Assembly (NCBI GenBank): GCA_035409945.1
Contig: DAONQC010000008.1
Span: 6,209-70,208 of the forward strand
Source of the DNA: MWEH01 sp035409945
Lineage (GTDB): Bacteria; Bacillota; Clostridia; Christensenellales; DTU072
Length of the DNA stretch: 64,000 bases
Direction: 5' to 3'
Part shown: positions 24,352 through 34,200 of the stretch, piece by piece
Layout: the number at the start of each line of letters is the position of its first letter
Numbering within the stretch: the first letter of the stretch is position 1
Program-made: the position numbers and the translations under genes
Notes under the pieces: generated by a model
Seen by the model: only the letters and a program-made list of their open reading frames with translations
What the model was told of the DNA's origin: nothing
Database searches by the model: none

Positions 24352-25368
24352 TTAGTCTTTCACATTTGAAAAAAAGCTTTGCCATTCATCGCTATCTGCT
24401 AGCGACATGGTAACACAGCGTTTTGCTATTTTATTTAATGTTGCCTTTTTTCTATTACTGACAGTAAGCTCACTAACTAAATATCTAGCACGTCTTTCAA
24501 CTAGTCTAGCACCGTACTCCATCGCAACAGGCGAATCAGTAAATGTTATGATATCTTTTGGTTTAAACTTATGTATAAGAAACTCTAGTGTTGCTTTATA
24601 TGCTCGTTTAAAGTCTGAATCTATATATGGTGTGTTGTGAATGTTATCAGGCATAGAATCTTTAGGGTTATCTCCTATAGTTACACACATTATGTCAGAG
24701 CCTACGAAGAAAAATGAGTTTTTACTTATGACAAGAGTTTCTTCCGGGGTATCTAACAGTTCAATAATATCAGAGCTTGCAATGTCACTAATCGGAAGGG
24801 CAGGTATATATAAATTTTCTCCAGGTAGCTGAAATTCTGTAGCATCGTACATTTCTCCAAAGGGGATGGGGAGGGGCATATCAGTTATAGCCTGTATTCT
24901 TTGAGAGGTCCCTATAAACACAATAGTTACTGCTTTTGCAATATCATATTTTTCAAATAGCTCTATGACATTGGAATTAAATTGTGCTCTTAAAGAAATT
25001 CCAGAAACTTCAGGTGCTTTAAGTGAAACACTATCAATAATTATGCCATCATCCAGAAGCCCGATTTCAGTAAAGTCATCATTGAAAATAGCATAGGCGC
25101 AAGGTTCTTCAGGTTTTTTATGTGTTGGCTTAAGTTGCAAATCACATTCTATATTCATTTCCTTTTCTACATATTTATCACAAGCTAGACGAATGCCAGC
25201 GCCAATTTGCTCTTTAGTTAAGAATCTATAATCCAGTTTTGTAGGATCTAAAAGTGGAGCTTCAATTTTACATCTTCCGCATAGACCTTTCCCGCCACAT
25301 GGAAACATATATCCAAGGGATTCGAGATGGTCTTTAAGATATACATTTGCGGGTATGTTTATATCCAT
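24352..25368 (-). CDS. Short RACo-like protein with N-terminal 2Fe-2S ferredoxin domain
   Basis: Resembles reductive activators of corrinoid proteins (DUF4445 family). The N-terminus has the 2Fe-2S ligand pattern C24, C30, C33 and C63 (CGGKGLCGRCK then RLAC). The C-terminus keeps the family ending, with KIAKRCVTMSLADSDEWQSFF. RACo proteins usually run 500-600 residues with a full ASKHA-type nucleotide-binding region; here only ~270 residues remain after the ferredoxin domain, and I see no clear ATP-binding motif. It may be a degenerate or repurposed activator. AAGGAG lies about 12 bases before the ATG, a rather long spacing. No corrinoid methyltransferase is nearby. Confidence 0.65.
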   Translation of the reverse strand: MDINIPANVYLKDHLESLGYMFPCGGKGLCGRCKIEAPLLDPTKLDYRFLTKEQIGAGIRLACDKYVEKEMNIECDLQLKPTHKKPEEPCAYAIFNDDFTEIGLLDDGIIIDSVSLKAPEVSGISLRAQFNSNVIELFEKYDIAKAVTIVFIGTSQRIQAITDMPLPIPFGEMYDATEFQLPGENLYIPALPISDIASSDIIELLDTPEETLVISKNSFFFVGSDIMCVTIGDNPKDSMPDNIHNTPYIDSDFKRAYKATLEFLIHKFKPKDIITFTDSPVAMEYGARLVERRARYLVSELTVSNRKKATLNKIAKRCVTMSLADSDEWQSFFSNVKD

Positions 25369-25498
25369 GGTTTTGCGTAACTCCTTCTAATCTAGTATAT
25401 AGACTTTTAGTCTCAAGAGAAGTGGTATCTAAAGGATTTAAGGCAGTTTGACTGCACGCAGTTGGTGGTATATTGATATCTATATTTTTCAATAAAAG

Positions 25499-25525
25499 GA
25501 GAGTAAATAGAAGTTACTTACTCTC
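25499..25525 (-). terminator. Terminator after the 603-residue membrane protein gene
   Basis: Perfect 8-bp stem GAGAGTAA/TTACTCTC with an 11-nt loop; on the minus strand it is followed by CCTTTTATT. Confidence 0.6.
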
Positions 25526-25575
25526 GCTCATTATTAAGTGTGGGTATTTTTAAGGTAAGGATGAACTACCTATAA

Positions 25576-27387
25576 TTACTCGTCTGTAGGATCGTACTCT
25601 ATGAGTATGTTTGGTGTACTTACTTCATCTCCTGTTTTCTTTACCATATTGCGCTCTATCGTCGGCTCATTTATTAATGGCACAAGCTGTGTAAAAACAC
25701 CATCTGCATCAGTGTCTGCAAACACATGGTTTTCTACTTTCGCAAACACCATATATCCACCACGATCGTTTACCATCTTAATGTTATTCCCAACTAAAAC
25801 TTTTGATTTATCGCTTGCTTCGTCCTGTGCTTTAAAGTCAAAACTAAATGTCCTATCAAAAGTGTTTTCTGTGGCTTCAGGGCTAGGGTCGCCTTCCACT
25901 ACAATGTTAATATTTCCAACAGGCAGGAATACGGTACCATGTTTAGCGGGTGCATAAGGCTCCAGTGGATCTGCTGACTTGTGTAGATTGCTTAAGGTTG
26001 CTTGGGTGATATTCCATGCCTCTACTGTATTGGTTTCACCGCTAACTGTAATGTCTTTGTTTATTTTGGTTATATATCCTTTTAGCTCTAAATCTATTAA
26101 ATCAACTTTTTTGAATATACTGCCCCCAAATGCTATGGTAGCCCAATAGGGTAGAGTATTTTCATAAAGAACAACCAACTCCACCTGTTCAGAAGGTAGC
26201 TTTTCGTTAGCAAAAGCGTTAACAATGTCTTCGACAGTAGCATTGTAAATAACGTTTCTAGATTTAACTTTAGGTTGATCAATTGTGAAAACACCTGTTG
26301 CTACTAAGGTATATAGAGATGCGGTTTCAACGGCGTCTGAAAGGGCGGTTGGTATGTCTTGAAGTACTGTATCGTCAGGAATTAAACAAAGCACTCCGCT
26401 GTAGGGGTTTCTAAATACTTCTGACACAGTTAATGATGGGATTTTAGTGTCTAAATCGCCTATAGAAGTGTCTTGTAACGCCTTAAGGATAGGGTCTGAC
26501 TCTTCAGTTATTTTTACAAAATCACTTAGCTTAAGGCTGTTTACTATGCCTGTTACATATTCTGTATCATTAAGCTTGTCTAGCGTACTGTCAGCTAACT
26601 CTCGTACTACAGCATGTGAATCTTCATTTATTGTAATGGCATCACTTAATTTCATGGTGCGCATTGTTGTGTCTAAATCTTTTAGTTTTGTTTCCTTCAT
26701 ATATTGCAAGATTTTATTAGACTCTTCAGTTATGGTTATAAGTTCACCAAATGTCATATCATCTAGTTTCTCGCCAAAGTTATTACTTAACTCAGTTATG
26801 GCGGTTTTTCCTAAGGATTGTAGTAGCTGGGGACTTCTTTCTCCTGCTTCTTCAGGATCTTCATCGTATACGACAACTATAAACTGGTCTAATGGATAAT
26901 TATCTAAATTACCAAAAGCTTCACTTAAAGAAGTATCCAAAAATTCTGCATCTCTAAAAACTGGCATGTCGGGTAGGGTGACCTCAAACTTATCCTGAAC
27001 AACTCTAACTGTTAAGTTATCCGTAATAGTTGATCCCAGCTCTGAAAACTTAGCAGGCTGTACTACTTCTGGCTCAATGCCGACAATGTCTGCGATGGCT
27101 TTAGAAACGGCATCAGTTCCTGTTACTTTTTCAAAGTGAGATACTTCCACATCTCCTATGTTTGAAACCATGTTGAGAATTTCAGTTACATATGACCCTA
27201 AGCTTAGTTGCCTAATGTCTTCACCTGGATTCATAGGGAACTCGCCATAATAGTTATGGACTAAATCCATAGTGGTTCCCACCGAACCTTCTTTTGTCCA
27301 AAGTATGGAAAAGCCGGCAGCAACTCCACCGACTACTAGAACTATACCAATTATTATTCCGATTATGAGATTTCCAATTGTTCTCAT
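25576..27387 (-). CDS. Membrane-anchored protein with internal LSD/ITEES repeats, unknown function
   Basis: A 603-residue protein with one N-terminal transmembrane helix (residues ~6-29, MRTIGNLIIGIIIGIVLVVG) and a long, probably extracellular remainder. Between residues ~195 and 340 a 35-42-residue motif is repeated at least three times: L/M-x-L/F-S/G-D/E, then ITEES or INEDS, then ILxxL, then a short DLD-like turn. The C-terminal ~200 residues look like beta-rich surface domains without a signature I recognise. GGGAGG precedes the ATG. It is 75 bp downstream of the CvpA-like gene and probably in one operon with it; a terminator follows. A role at the cell envelope is inferred. Confidence 0.7.
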   Translation of the reverse strand: MRTIGNLIIGIIIGIVLVVGGVAAGFSILWTKEGSVGTTMDLVHNYYGEFPMNPGEDIRQLSLGSYVTEILNMVSNIGDVEVSHFEKVTGTDAVSKAIADIVGIEPEVVQPAKFSELGSTITDNLTVRVVQDKFEVTLPDMPVFRDAEFLDTSLSEAFGNLDNYPLDQFIVVVYDEDPEEAGERSPQLLQSLGKTAITELSNNFGEKLDDMTFGELITITEESNKILQYMKETKLKDLDTTMRTMKLSDAITINEDSHAVVRELADSTLDKLNDTEYVTGIVNSLKLSDFVKITEESDPILKALQDTSIGDLDTKIPSLTVSEVFRNPYSGVLCLIPDDTVLQDIPTALSDAVETASLYTLVATGVFTIDQPKVKSRNVIYNATVEDIVNAFANEKLPSEQVELVVLYENTLPYWATIAFGGSIFKKVDLIDLELKGYITKINKDITVSGETNTVEAWNITQATLSNLHKSADPLEPYAPAKHGTVFLPVGNINIVVEGDPSPEATENTFDRTFSFDFKAQDEASDKSKVLVGNNIKMVNDRGGYMVFAKVENHVFADTDADGVFTQLVPLINEPTIERNMVKKTGDEVSTPNILIEYDPTDE

Positions 27388-27462
27388 CTAAGAACCTCCC
27401 TAGCACAAATATGGCGCTAATTTCACAAAGTTGACTAAAACAGTCTAACAGTTAAAAGCACG

Positions 27463-28275
27463 TTATCCCTCTCGTTTGGGGATAATAGCAGTGATTTTGC
27501 TGATATCAACATTGGTTTGTACGAATTTTAGTAAGAAGTTATTATCCATTAAGAAGCTTGTAACAGTAGTTTGTTCTAAATATGTATTTACTGGAGCCAT
27601 AAATTCCATAGGCGCAAGCAATTGGATAATAGTGACTATAATTAAAACCACCGTGGCACCAAGTAAAAATCCTACAATACCACCGAGTGTCTTGTTTAGG
27701 AAATGCATTATGTACAGGTTGCTGGATAACTTGTCCAAAAGTTTAAAGAGCAACCACAAAACTAGCTTGTATACAATTAGCATTATTACTGTCATTATGG
27801 CAAGGAAAATATATTTCGTCATGGTTTCAGTTAAAACACTGATGAGCAATACTTCATCGGGACCATTTTCTGCGTTTAGTTGCTCCTCTATCCTTGGCTG
27901 AAGCAATTTGGCAACGCCTAAGAATTTAAGAGTAGAGCCTTCAAAGATGTTTTCGTAGTCGTGCTTTTCATTACCTGCTTCGTATATAAGTTCGTCTGTT
28001 CCGTCTTCATTTAAGTCATAATAACGAATTGTTGCATATGAATTAGGGATCTTTTCTGCGAAGGAGACTTCCAATTCTAAAGCAAGTTTATTGTCAAGCT
28101 CTGTTCCGTTTATGACAAGATTAGTTACAGGTACTAGCGAAACTACAACTAGAACTATAACTATAATGGAAGATAAAAATCCTTGTAGGGTTTTAATAAG
28201 GCCTCGTTTTATGCCAACAACTAAAAACAATACAGCTAGCAAAACAACAACTATGTCTATAATAATCGGAACCAT
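27463..28275 (-). CDS. CvpA-like integral membrane protein
   Basis: Probable multi-pass membrane protein related to the CvpA (colicin V production) family. An N-terminal pair of helices (IDIVVVLLAVLFLVVGIKRGLIKTLQGFLSSIIV-like) is followed by a ~75-residue acidic loop, then at least two more helix groups; LNKTLGGIVGFLLGATVVLII is characteristic of the family. I place the start at the ATG at 28275, which has GGAGG five bases upstream, rather than ten codons earlier where no ribosome binding site is seen. It is the first gene of a two-gene leftward unit. Exact function unknown. Confidence 0.75.
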   Translation of the reverse strand: MVPIIIDIVVVLLAVLFLVVGIKRGLIKTLQGFLSSIIVIVLVVVSLVPVTNLVINGTELDNKLALELEVSFAEKIPNSYATIRYYDLNEDGTDELIYEAGNEKHDYENIFEGSTLKFLGVAKLLQPRIEEQLNAENGPDEVLLISVLTETMTKYIFLAIMTVIMLIVYKLVLWLLFKLLDKLSSNLYIMHFLNKTLGGIVGFLLGATVVLIIVTIIQLLAPMEFMAPVNTYLEQTTVTSFLMDNNFLLKFVQTNVDISKITAIIPKREG

Positions 28276-28366
28276 GTCAACCTCCGTATGATCCGTTAAA
28301 GTCAATTACAACCAACCGATAGATATCTTTTCCATAGGTTGGTATTTCTCGCTAAAAGCATTTTTC

Positions 28367-28396
28367 ATTATATTATTAACGCACGCATGCGCTAAA
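28367..28396 (-). promoter_or_regulatory. Putative promoter of the CvpA-like operon
   Basis: On the minus strand, TTTAGC (28391-28396) and TATAAT (28367-28372) with an 18-bp spacer that contains GCATGCGTGCG. Confidence 0.45.
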
Positions 28397-29268
28397 CAAT
28401 GTTTTAATTGTATCACGCACGCACATCTAAATCAAGAATAAGAATATAAAGTATATGAAATGGAAATCGGGCAGTGGATTAGGCTGAATGCAGCAGATGT
28501 TAACTCAGAGACATACCAACAATCTACAAAAAAACTAGATGTTAGATAGCTAAAGTCTAGGCAAGTAAAATCCAAAACAGTTTTAAGTCTTAAGGTCGCA
28601 AAAAAATAGGCTATTGAAAAAAGGCTAGTAATGAGAGGTTCTACGAGTACCGAAACACAGAGCGAACACACTAGTATTGGAAGACAGGCTGGCGGGAAGT
28701 TTTAAGTGGAAAAAGCATAAGGCAATTTAACTACTGCATGAGGACTCTTGGTAGGTCATTATGTACTGACATATGGTGAAATGAATGAAAAAATATGAAA
28801 GAGAATATGTTTTTGCGAAAGAGAATCAAAAACCATCTCGAAAAATCAAAAAGAAGTGGTTAGGTGTAGGGTTTTAACGAAAATCGGCATTTATAAACCA
28901 AGCAGTTTTTGGAGAAAATACAGAAGAAATTTAATTTGATATGCAAGGTGGACTGGGTTTTTATAACTTCAATTGGGCAAAATTTACAAAATAATGATTT
29001 TTTAAGGGAAAATAGCATTTCAATGCGACGGATTTAGGACTTTTGGCGAGAACATATGTTCGTTTTTATGCGATTTTTAGTATTAAAAACTCGACAATGT
29101 ATAAATGTTCACATAATATTCATAATAATTCATTACATAAATTGCATAATAGCCCGGTCATTTTGCATGCGCATGTATGAATATCACGAAGAATTTATTT
29201 GTGGTTAGATTTCTAATCACAAAATAATTTATATAGAAAAATAATTTGAAAAAAGAGGAGAGAGGAAA
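28397..29268. other. Gene-free region between divergent envelope genes
   Basis: About 870 bp without a convincing gene. The longest reading frame on the minus strand (about 28432-28671) has no ribosome binding site and unlikely composition. Short features seen: a repeat of GAAAGAGAAT near 28798-28824, and GCATGCGC (29165-29172), a motif also seen near 1730 and 28386. The promoter for the coiled-coil gene must lie at the right end, but I cannot choose it with confidence. Confidence 0.5.
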
Positions 29269-29274
29269 GTGGGT

Positions 29275-30879
29275 ATGAAAGAAGGACAAAAAACCATATC
29301 ACTTGCTGGTGGTGAAATTTTGGAAGTAGCAGAAATAGTTGCATTGTTAGAGGAATGGGGCGCGAAAGGTTTTGCTGATTTTTTGATTAAGAAGGGCGTA
29401 AAAATGCCTAGGTCAAATAGAATGAGCATTCTTAAAGAAATATTGAGACCAGGTATAGTTAAAACTAGAAATGAAAGTTTAACTTTAGACAGTAGACTCA
29501 ATTACAGGCTGCTCTGGTTTAATATTTTCTCAGAAGAACAAATGGTGTTTTTCATAGACACTTTTGATACGAAATATCTTGCAAGGCAATATAGGCTTAA
29601 ACTTTACGAAGATATAGTTTTGTTCTTAGAAGAAACAGACATTGAGATTTTAGATGATTTAGTTGATGAAGTACGCTTGGTCAAACAAGATGAAGAAGTC
29701 GAAAAATTTACCATGAAAGAGTTCCATAATTTGTTTAACGATGTTTATGTGGATGCAGAAGGTGAATTGGACGGACTGACAGCCGATGAGTTTAGACCAA
29801 TAATGTTTAACAGTGCAACAGTTCTTCAACTCAGCGCAATTGCTACTAAGTTTGGATTTGAAGTACCACAATCACTTAAAAAAGATGTTTTGCCGTCATA
29901 TATCACAACGGTTGTTAAGTCAACAAATCCCGAAGCTGATATTTCAATGGATATGTTCGATGACGCCATGACTGTGAAAGAAATGAAAGCTATAGCCGCA
30001 CAATATGGGTTAGAAGTTGGCTCAAACCTAAATAAGAAACAAACGATCGAATATATTTTAATGAATGGTGAGACAACAAAAGGTTCATACAAAGCTCCAG
30101 AGTCTGATGCAGTATACGAAATGGCAATACCAATTACCGAAGCTGAATCTAGATATGATGAACTAGCGCTCGAAAGAGATGTGATTAATACCGAACTTAT
30201 GGCATTGCAAGAAAAATTAGAGTCGGTTGTGGGTGCCGAGAGAGCTGAAGTTGAAAAAGCTATAGCTGAAAAAGAAGCTGCACTTACAGCCAGGGATGAA
30301 GAGCTTGCGCAAGCCAAAGCTGATATAGAAAAAGTTAAACTTGAAAAAGATCAAGCAACTGAATCATTGGATGAGGCATTAGTAGAGATTGACAAGCTAA
30401 AGATAGAGCTTGCACAAACAAAACGCGAAAAAGAAGAAGCAGTTGAACCTTTAGATCAAGCATTAATAGAAATTAATCGCCTAAAAGAAGAGTTAGAAAA
30501 AGCAAAAGCCGAGGATAAGGGAAATGGAGACCTAGAAGGAGCGGTAGCTGAGATTAATAGACTCAAAGCCGAACTTGAAAAGGCAAAGAAAGAATCGGTT
30601 GTGTATGTTGATAAAACTAAAGAAAAACAAAGCAGAGTAGACAGTGGAGAAGACTTGAGTTCAGATCGCTTTTCATTGGTTATGGACAGATTAAATCGTG
30701 TAGAGCAACTGATGCTTACAAAAGAGCCAATAGTAATTCCTGTTGGATCATCTGCGGAGGAGAAAGCCCCAATGTCAAGAGCTATGAAACTTGGGTTGTT
30801 CTTTGCTGCGGTCCTTGGGTTTGGCTTATGTGTATTCGCAGTAATAATGTTAGCCTTAATGTTAGCAGGTGTGGTGTAG
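29275..30879 (+). CDS. Tail-anchored coiled-coil protein, unknown function
   Basis: About 534 residues. The N-terminal ~270 are mostly helical and include short segments that resemble SAP- or Rho-N-like modules (MTVKEMKAIAAQYGLEVGSNLNKKQTIEYIL, and a similar stretch near residue 180). Residues ~300-455 form a long charged coiled coil of EKAIAEKEAALTARDEELAQ-type heptads with internal repeats. A single hydrophobic helix near the C-terminus (LGLFFAAVLGFGLCVFAVIM) should anchor it in the membrane with the coiled coil inside the cell. The ATG at 29275 has the better spacing to GAGAGG; a GTG two codons earlier (29269) is an alternative. It precedes the giant surface protein. Confidence 0.75.
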   Translation: MKEGQKTISLAGGEILEVAEIVALLEEWGAKGFADFLIKKGVKMPRSNRMSILKEILRPGIVKTRNESLTLDSRLNYRLLWFNIFSEEQMVFFIDTFDTKYLARQYRLKLYEDIVLFLEETDIEILDDLVDEVRLVKQDEEVEKFTMKEFHNLFNDVYVDAEGELDGLTADEFRPIMFNSATVLQLSAIATKFGFEVPQSLKKDVLPSYITTVVKSTNPEADISMDMFDDAMTVKEMKAIAAQYGLEVGSNLNKKQTIEYILMNGETTKGSYKAPESDAVYEMAIPITEAESRYDELALERDVINTELMALQEKLESVVGAERAEVEKAIAEKEAALTARDEELAQAKADIEKVKLEKDQATESLDEALVEIDKLKIELAQTKREKEEAVEPLDQALIEINRLKEELEKAKAEDKGNGDLEGAVAEINRLKAELEKAKKESVVYVDKTKEKQSRVDSGEDLSSDRFSLVMDRLNRVEQLMLTKEPIVIPVGSSAEEKAPMSRAMKLGLFFAAVLGFGLCVFAVIMLALMLAGVV

Positions 30880-31234
30880 TTAAACTACACTACATTGCTT
30901 TTATGGTAGGCAATGATAGGCAAAATTAAAGACAGTTGGGCTTTGGGTTACTAGTAATACCGTATGTAAGAAAGAGGTCACACGTTTAAATGGTAGGTAA
31001 TGGCAGATAGGCTGGTTAATAGATCGTTAGAGTTTAAATTGTAGGTCTGGTCATATGTAAAAAGGTGACCATATGCCGTATATTTAAGTGGTTAAAAGTA
31101 TTAATCATTGTAATTTCTAGTTTATGGTTTGATGCTATTAAAGTTAAAAACACATATATATACGCGCGCAGTGCGAAATAATAGAATAAAGGTTAAAAAC
31201 AAAAAAGTATTGTAAAAAATAAGAGGGTAAGGTT
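30880..31234. other. Gap before the giant gene with weak hairpin and degenerate repeats
   Basis: A 7-bp hairpin GTGTAGT/ACTACAC overlaps the upstream stop codon. GGTAGGCAATGATAGGC (30906-30922), GGTAGGTAATGGCAGATAGG and GTAGGTCTGG recur loosely downstream, perhaps decayed copies of the previous gene's end. GCGCGCAGTGCG lies near 31165. The ribosome binding site GAGGGTAAGG is just before 31235. No promoter is clear. Confidence 0.35.
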
Positions 31235-34200
31235 ATGTCCAAAAATAATGGGTTGTCAAGAGGGCAAAGACAAGCAGTCATAACTTCGTTAGCTGCAGTA
31301 GTGGCTACAATTGTAGTTGTGGTAATCTTAGTTGTAGCTCTAGGTGTAACTAAAGTAAAAGCAATCTCCGAAGACGTAGAAATTACTACGGTTCAGACTG
31401 CTAGACAGTTTGAAAACATGGATGATTTGCAAAAAACTGGTTACAGTTTTGCGGGTTGGTATTACGATAAAGAAGGTGTGGAAAAAGTTGATAAGATACC
31501 AACATTCTCTAGAAAAACAGTATCTGTGTACGCTAGGTGGGTGCCAAATAGTTATCTGATAACATTTGATAAACAAAGCGGCACAGGCGGAACAGATAAT
31601 ATAGATGCTAAATTTGACGAAGTTGTTCCTCAAGTAGAAACCCCACAAAGGGACGCATATAATTTTGCAGGATATTTTACCGAACCGGGTGGCGCTGGCA
31701 AACAATATTATGACGGAAGTGGACAGCCGTACATAAACCCTGAAAACGAAGCCTTAGCCATTTGGGACATTCCTGAAAAGACAACATTATACGCAAAGTG
31801 GATAGAAAAAACCGAAACCTTTACAGTTACCTTCGTAGATGCTGATGGGGAAACTGTATTATCTACTCAAACAGTACAATACTCTAAAAATGCAACCCCA
31901 CCAGTAGTGACAAGAGCGGGATACGAACTTACAGGCTGGCAAGGTCGTTATACAAATGTACGTCAGAATGAGACGGTGAAAGCCATACTTACCCCAGTTT
32001 TATATACAGTTATATTCAATGCTAATAATGGTGTAGGCTCATTAGAGAATCAAGAATTTGTTTTTAACGAAAAACAAAAATTAAGAGAGAATAATGCGAT
32101 TACAAGAGAGGGATATACTTTCCTAGGTTGGGCTAGAAAGGCTAGCGCCGTAGAAGTAGAGTTTGAGGATGAAAAGTTAATTGAAACTAGCTTAATTCAA
32201 GGAAATGAAGTAAATAAGGTAGTTACACTATACGCTGTTTGGCAAGCTAACAAATATACTGTTAAATTTGATGCAAATGGCGGCAATGGAAATATAGCTC
32301 CCCAGGAATTTAAATACGATGTAGCACAGGCTTTGAGTAAAAATAATGGGGATATATATAGAGCTGGATATACATTTATGGGTTGGGCGAGATCTAGTGA
32401 AGCTAATGATGCAGTATATACTAATACTAATTCACAGGCGATTAAAAACCTAGCTACTGGAACGAATGAAGATAATGTTGTAACGCTATACGCTGTTTGG
32501 AAAGCTAATACATATAAAGTTTTATATGACGCAAATGCACCTATAACATATTACAATGTCGCAGGTACTATGCAAGAGAGCATATTTACATACGATGTCA
32601 GTGGTTACCTAAGAGTGAATGCTTTTACGCTTAGAGGCTGGAAATTTAATGGTTGGAATACAAATAAAGACGGAACAGGCGAGTCGTATGGACAAGATGG
32701 GCAAGAAGTAGCTGTTAATAACTGGCTAGAAAGCGGTGAAATAAAGTTATATGCCAAATGGGAAAAGGAAGTATATCGCATAACTTATGCAATGGACGGA
32801 GGAACCATTAAAGATGGGGAAAGTGTAGTTATACCTCCTGCAACATATACAGTTGATGATGAAATTACAGTAGCTGTCCCAATTAAAGTAGGATTTACAT
32901 TTACGGGATGGGCAGATGGTGTGAAATCGGTAAATGGCGCATATACTATTCCAAAAGGATCATATGGTAACCTAGATATAGCGGCTAACTGGGCGATAAA
33001 TAACTATACGATAGAGTTTAAGGCAAACACTGGTGTAGGCGAGATGGAAGCTCAAGCATTTGTATATAATGAGCCACAGGGACTAAGAGCTAATGAGGGG
33101 AATATATATAAAGTAGGCTCTACATTTAAGGGCTGGAATACTAAAGCTGACGGAACTGGTGTGCCTTTTACAGACGGTCAAGTTGTTGAAAAATTAAGCT
33201 CAAGAACTGAAGTTGTATACCTATATGCAGTTTGGGAAGCTAACAAATATACGGTTAAGTTCAATCCTAACACTGGAACTGGGAGTTTAGATGACCAAAA
33301 GTTTGTATATGGTGAAGAAAAGAAATTAAGTAAAAATGACGCTGATGCAGTAGGCAGTATCAAAAAGACGGGGTATAACTTTGTTGGTTGGGATTTAGAC
33401 CCAAATGCTACTTATGCAACATATGCAAATGAGCACTTAGTTAAAAACTTAGTTACAGGTGAAGGCCAAAATAATAGTGTAACACTATACGCTGTTTGGA
33501 GAGTTAATAATTATACCGTAGTATTTGACGCAAATGGCGGAGTGGGAGAGAGAACCGAACAAACATTTAAATATGATGAACTTAAGTTTTTATTAGACAT
33601 TTCAGTGTTAGCGTTTTCAAAACTTGGTCACTCGTTTGCTGGCTGGGCAACAGAAACGGGTAGTGCTTTTGTAACATACACAAACGCTCAGTTAGTAAGT
33701 AAACTGGCAAAAGGAACTGCAGACGATAAAACCTTAACATTATATGCTGTCTGGGAAGCCAATAAATATATCGTGGAGTTTGATCCGAACTTAGGCGAAG
33801 GTAGTATGACATCTCAGGAATTTACATATGATGTAGAACAATCTTTAAGTGATGTTTATGGCACTGATGCCGAAGGAAGTATCAGAAGAACCGGTTATAC
33901 TTTCGCTGGCTGGGCTAAACAAGATACTGCCATTGTAAAAGAATTTGATAATGGTCATTTAGTTATCAACTTAGCTAAAGGTACAGATCAGGATAAGAGA
34001 GTTGTATTATACGCGGTATGGGAACCAAACACATATACGGTTGTATTCCATTCGAACAGTGAAACCGTAGCCGAGGCTACACAAACGCTAGCATATGGTC
34101 AAGCAAAAGCGTTAACTGATATTGCAACACTTGGATTTACGAAGACAGGATATTCATTTGCTGGTTGGAGTAATACGCAAGATGGTACTAGTGTGTCATA

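Noticed and set aside
28432..28671. Small minus-strand gene in the large gap
   Set aside because: No ribosome binding site and no recognisable protein pattern.
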